From assembly GCA_910585255.1 (NCBI GenBank), contig CAJUEI010000167.1, positions 1 through 8,728 of the forward strand: DNA of 8,728 bases, written 5' to 3'. Position numbers and translations under genes: made by a program. This stretch comes from an uncultured Lachnospiraceae bacterium (lineage in GTDB: Bacteria > Bacillota > Clostridia > Lachnospirales > Lachnospiraceae). Numbering within the stretch: position 1 is the first letter of the stretch; each line of letters begins with the position of its first letter. Below the pieces are notes generated by a model, which saw nothing but the letters and a program-made list of their open reading frames with translations, was not told the DNA's origin and did no database searches. Below, piece after piece: positions 6,170 to 8,728 of the stretch.

Positions 6170-7168
6170 TTGGCATTAAAAAATTCACAATATGAAATTA
6201 TTACAAGAATCTATAATGAAAAACAGCTTCGCAACCGCCGGAACCAGACCAAACGGCAGGAAGAAATTTATAAAAAAATTCCCCGCATCCATGAAATTGA
6301 TTACAGCATTGCTACTATTTCCGTGAAGCGGGCAAAAGAATTACTAAACGGCAATGAAACTGCTCTTTCCCGCCTGCGGCAGGAATTAATAGACTTAGCA
6401 GAAGAAAAACGCCTTCTTCTGCTCCGCGGCAATTATCCCGAAGACTATCTCGAAATGCAGTATGACTGTCCTGACTGCCAAGACACCGGCTACTGCAATG
6501 GAGTCAAATGTCACTGTTTTAAACAGGCAGCCATTGATATGCTCTATACACAATCAAATCTACGGGAAATATTAAAAATTGAAAACTTTCAAAACTTTAC
6601 ATTATCTTATTACGACAATGAAGTAATCAATCCGCTTACCGGAAAAACACAGATGATTAATATGACAGAAATCCACGATATCTGCCGTACCTTTGTACTG
6701 CACTTTGGAACAGAATTTGAGAATTTATTCTTTTATGGGGATACCGGAGTTGGAAAAACTTTTTTATCGAACTGTATTGCAAAAGAATTATTGGATCGCT
6801 CTTTCTCTGTGATTTACCTCTCAGCTATTGAATTATTTGATTTATTTTCCCGTATAACTTTTTCGGAAGATATTCCAGAACAATCCAATAATCTGTTGCA
6901 GTTTATTATTGAATGTGATCTGTTAATTATAGATGATTTAGGAACGGAATTAACCAATACCTTTACCAATTCTAAATTATTTTATTGTTTAAATACCCGT
7001 TATCTGCACAAAAAAAGTACGATTATTTCAACAAACTTAACATTAGATCGCATCAATGATACTTATTCTGAGCGAATCTTCTCCCGTATCTCCAGCAACT
7101 ATACACTACTAAAATTTTTTGGTGAAGATATTCGAATTAAAAAGAAATTGCTTACAAAACGATCTTGA
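6170..7168 (+). CDS. DnaC/DnaI-type AAA+ ATPase, putative helicase loader
   Basis: This 332-residue protein is likely to load the replicative helicase onto DNA during replication initiation, as B. subtilis DnaI and E. coli DnaC do. Residues 1-95 are charged and helical. A cysteine cluster follows (C100, C103, C109, C114, C116, in YDCPDCQDTGYC and KCHCF), a likely zinc site as in many Firmicutes loaders. The AAA+ core has Walker A GDTGVGKT (190-197), Walker B LLIIDDLG (with D255, D256), a sensor-1 STN (287-289) and an arginine-finger-like SERIFSRI (R302, R306). It starts at TTG; AAAGGA lies 10 bases upstream and no other start is near. It follows the DnaD-domain gene, which fits a shared primosome role. 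IS21-type IstB ATPases share the core, but no transposase is present. The stop codon overlaps the -35 box of prs. Confidence 0.9.
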   Translation: MALKNSQYEIITRIYNEKQLRNRRNQTKRQEEIYKKIPRIHEIDYSIATISVKRAKELLNGNETALSRLRQELIDLAEEKRLLLLRGNYPEDYLEMQYDCPDCQDTGYCNGVKCHCFKQAAIDMLYTQSNLREILKIENFQNFTLSYYDNEVINPLTGKTQMINMTEIHDICRTFVLHFGTEFENLFFYGDTGVGKTFLSNCIAKELLDRSFSVIYLSAIELFDLFSRITFSEDIPEQSNNLLQFIIECDLLIIDDLGTELTNTFTNSKLFYCLNTRYLHKKSTIISTNLTLDRINDTYSERIFSRISSNYTLLKFFGEDIRIKKKLLTKRS

Positions 7169-7193
7169 CTAATCGCTGTTTCAATGATATAAA
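7165..7193 (+). promoter_or_regulatory. Strong sigma-A-type promoter of prs
   Basis: TTGACT (7165-7170) and TATAAA (7188-7193) are separated by exactly 17 bases, and TGA before the -10 gives an extended -10. Transcription should begin near 7200, about 50 bases before the start codon. The -35 box covers the stop codon of the preceding gene, so prs is set up for independent, probably high expression. Confidence 0.78.
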
Positions 7194-7251
7194 AAATTAT
7201 ACTTAATAGTAAGAAAACACCAGTTATTACACAATTAGGGAGGAACATAGC

Positions 7252-8424
7252 ATGACTCGTGAAGAAAAAAACTTTGAAACAATTCCTGTAGGACCTCTTG
7301 GTATTATCTGTCTGCCAAGCTGTAAGGTACTTGGCGACAAAATTAATTCTTATATCGTTGACTGGAGGTTGAAAAGAGAGAACGAACATACCGCTACTCT
7401 CCCCTTTAACGGATATCTAAAAGACTCCTATCTGGTGGACGCCAAAGTACCTCGATTCGGTTCTGGAGAAGGAAAAGGAATTATCAATCAATCTGTACGG
7501 GGAGATGATCTCTATATTTTAACCGATGTTACAAATTACAGTTTAACTTATTCCCTCTGCGGAATTACAAACCATATGTCACCAGACGATCACTTCCAAG
7601 ACTTAAAGCGTGTAATCGCTGCAGTGGGAGGAAAGGCAAGACGAATTACCGTTATTATGCCGTTTTTATATGAAAGCCGACAGCATAAACGTACCGGCAG
7701 AGAGTCCTTAGACTGTGCATTGGCACTGCAGGAGCTTACTAATATGGGTGTGGAAAATATTATTACCTTTGATGCCCACGATCCTCGTGTTCAAAATGCA
7801 ATTCCTCTAAAGGGATTTGAAACGGTTACACCTGCTTATCAATTTATTAAATCGCTGCTTCAAAAAGAAGAGCTTACGATAGATGCCGATCATATGATGA
7901 TTATCAGCCCGGATGAAGGCGGGACTTCCCGAGCAGTTTATTATTCTAATGTACTTGGACTAGATTTAGGAATGTTTTATAAAAGACGAGACTATTCCCG
8001 AATTGTAAATGGAAGAAATCCTATTGTTGCACATGAGTTTTTAGGGTCTTCTGTAGAAGGAAAGGATTGTTTGGTTATTGATGATATGATCTCTTCCGGG
8101 GAAAGTATGTTGGATGTAGCGGCTGAATTAAAGAAAAGAAAGGCTCGAAGAGTTTTCCTTGCTTCTTCCTTTGGACTATTTACAAATGGGTTGGATAAGT
8201 TTGATCAGTATTATCAGGACGGATTGATTGATCGGATTTTAACAACAAATTTAATTTATCAAACTCCTGAGTTATTGGAAAAGCCTTATTATATTGATGT
8301 GGATATGAGTAAGTATATTGCCCTTATTATTGATACTTTAAATCATGATACTTCTATTAGTGAGTTGCTTGATCCTATTGAACGGATTAATCGGATCCTT
8401 CTGAAATATGGGCAGAAGAAGTAA
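7252..8424 (+). CDS. prs: Ribose-phosphate pyrophosphokinase (PRPP synthetase) family protein
   Basis: The likely reaction is ribose 5-phosphate plus ATP to PRPP and AMP, feeding purine, pyrimidine, histidine, tryptophan and NAD synthesis in the cytoplasm. At 390 residues it is about 75 longer than the classical bacterial enzyme, with an N-terminal extension (about 1-35) and an insertion near HMSPDDHFQDLKR. Family motifs are visible but divergent: the ATP-binding flexible loop ESRQHKRTGRES (141-152), the metal-binding histidine region FDAHD (H176), the basic KRRDYSR, and the PRPP-binding loop VIDDMISSGES (275-285), where classical enzymes have DDMIDTGGT. It has a strong promoter and a very good ribosome binding site, AGGGAGG at 7237-7243. 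Tandem stops TAA and TAG end it. No terminator follows, so transcripts probably read into the repeat array. I am confident of the family, less so that it is the cell's main PRPP synthetase. Confidence 0.88.
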   Translation: MTREEKNFETIPVGPLGIICLPSCKVLGDKINSYIVDWRLKRENEHTATLPFNGYLKDSYLVDAKVPRFGSGEGKGIINQSVRGDDLYILTDVTNYSLTYSLCGITNHMSPDDHFQDLKRVIAAVGGKARRITVIMPFLYESRQHKRTGRESLDCALALQELTNMGVENIITFDAHDPRVQNAIPLKGFETVTPAYQFIKSLLQKEELTIDADHMMIISPDEGGTSRAVYYSNVLGLDLGMFYKRRDYSRIVNGRNPIVAHEFLGSSVEGKDCLVIDDMISSGESMLDVAAELKKRKARRVFLASSFGLFTNGLDKFDQYYQDGLIDRILTTNLIYQTPELLEKPYYIDVDMSKYIALIIDTLNHDTSISELLDPIERINRILLKYGQKK

Positions 8425-8450
8425 TAGAGAGTAAACTAGGCACGGGGAAT

Positions 8451-8657
8451 GGCTGAACTGGAACGGAATCTGCATTAGGGACCAAGAATGGCTGAATTGG
8501 AAAGGAATCCGCATTAGGGACTAAGAATGGCTGAACCGGAACGAAATCTGCATTAGGGATCAAGAATGGCTGAACCGGAACGGAATCTGCATTAGGGATC
8601 AAGAATGGCTGAACCGGAACGGAATCTGCATTAGGGATCAAGAATGGCTGAACCGGA
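8451..8657 (+). repeat. 39-base tandem repeat array, five full units and one partial
   Basis: Units start at 8451, 8490, 8529, 8568 and 8607, exactly 39 bases apart, and a sixth starting at 8646 is cut after 12 bases. Each begins GGCTGAA and contains GCATTAGGGA and AAGAAT. Units 4 and 5 are identical, unit 3 differs from them at one base, unit 1 at two and unit 2 at six. A degenerate half unit may precede the array at about 8431-8450. In the plus frame each unit reads as ATG, eight more sense codons (MAEPERNLH) and TAG. On the minus strand the array is open and would encode a 13-residue repeat (IPNADSVPVQPFL). The array begins about 26 bases after prs and has no cas genes or spacer structure. 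Confidence 0.93.
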
Positions 8658-8728
8658 CGCCGGGAACAAAGGAAGATTCTTTGCTGGGGCCGTTTGCACT
8701 AAGGCTTCCTCGCAGCGGACACATAAGG
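8644..8728 (+). CDS. Possible start of an unidentified gene, runs off the window
   Basis: An open frame begins at ATG 8644, formed by the last truncated repeat, and stays open for 28 codons to the window edge. TTAGGGA lies upstream at a distance that could serve translation. The first residues MAEPDAGNKG share MAEP with the frames in the repeat units; the rest includes GRFFAGAVCTKASSQR. I do not recognise it. The DNA from 8646 on is clearly richer in G+C than the genes to the left, so it may belong to a different element, or may not be coding at all. Confidence 0.25.
   Translation, partial: MAEPDAGNKGRFFAGAVCTKASSQRTHK

Noticed and set aside
6170..7168. IstB-type transposition helper ATPase
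   Set aside because: No IstA-like transposase or terminal repeats are nearby, and the N-terminal cysteine cluster and DnaD-type neighbour fit a helicase loader.
8387..8641. Minus-strand frame through the repeat array with a 13-residue repeat (IPNADSVPVQPFL)
   Set aside because: It starts at TTG without a ribosome binding site, overlaps the end of prs on the opposite strand, and is open only because the 39-base period is a multiple of three.
8451..8657. CRISPR array
   Set aside because: The 39-base units are directly adjacent with no unique spacers, and no cas genes are present.

Overview
The window reads as ordinary, AT-rich chromosomal DNA from a spore-forming member of the Clostridia, most likely a Lachnospiraceae gut anaerobe. 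That placement is an inference. It rests on the paired GlgC/GlgD subunits, SpoVG, a DnaD-type protein next to a DnaC/DnaI-type helicase loader, a long (390-residue) PRPP synthetase, Firmicutes-type ribosome binding sites and sigma-A-type promoters. Six protein genes are well supported, and I see no phage, transposon, CRISPR or RNA gene.

Left part (1-2867, minus strand): glgC, glgD and spoVG lie head to tail as one apparent operon. glgC and glgD overlap by 4 bases (ATGA) and spoVG follows after 43 bases. The operon starts at an extended -10 promoter near 2930 and ends at a clear intrinsic terminator at 61-97. It couples the two subunits of glucose-1-phosphate adenylyltransferase, which makes ADP-glucose for glycogen, with the small regulator SpoVG. 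Bases 1-60 hold an unexplained inverted repeat.

Middle part (2868-7168): a 440-base, very AT-rich divergent region separates glgC from murC, which has its own -35/-10 promoter and a strong terminator. Three DnaA-box-like 9-mers lie between the murC stop and its terminator. Beyond them come a DnaD-domain protein and, after a 252-base gap with a long hairpin and a 14-base palindrome, a DnaC/DnaI-type AAA+ ATPase starting at TTG. These last two genes probably act together in loading the replicative helicase.

Right part (7169-8728): prs (PRPP synthetase family) has a textbook promoter whose -35 box overlaps the dnaC stop codon. Directly after prs lies the one truly odd element: five full and one partial copies of a 39-base tandem repeat (8451-8657). 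Each unit contains a Shine-Dalgarno-like AGGG, an ATG, eight more sense codons and a TAG that overlaps the AGGG of the next unit. The last, truncated copy opens into a reading frame that begins with the same MAEP residues and runs off the window. The DNA there is visibly richer in G+C than the rest. This array is the best candidate for something undescribed; the other genes look like housekeeping functions.
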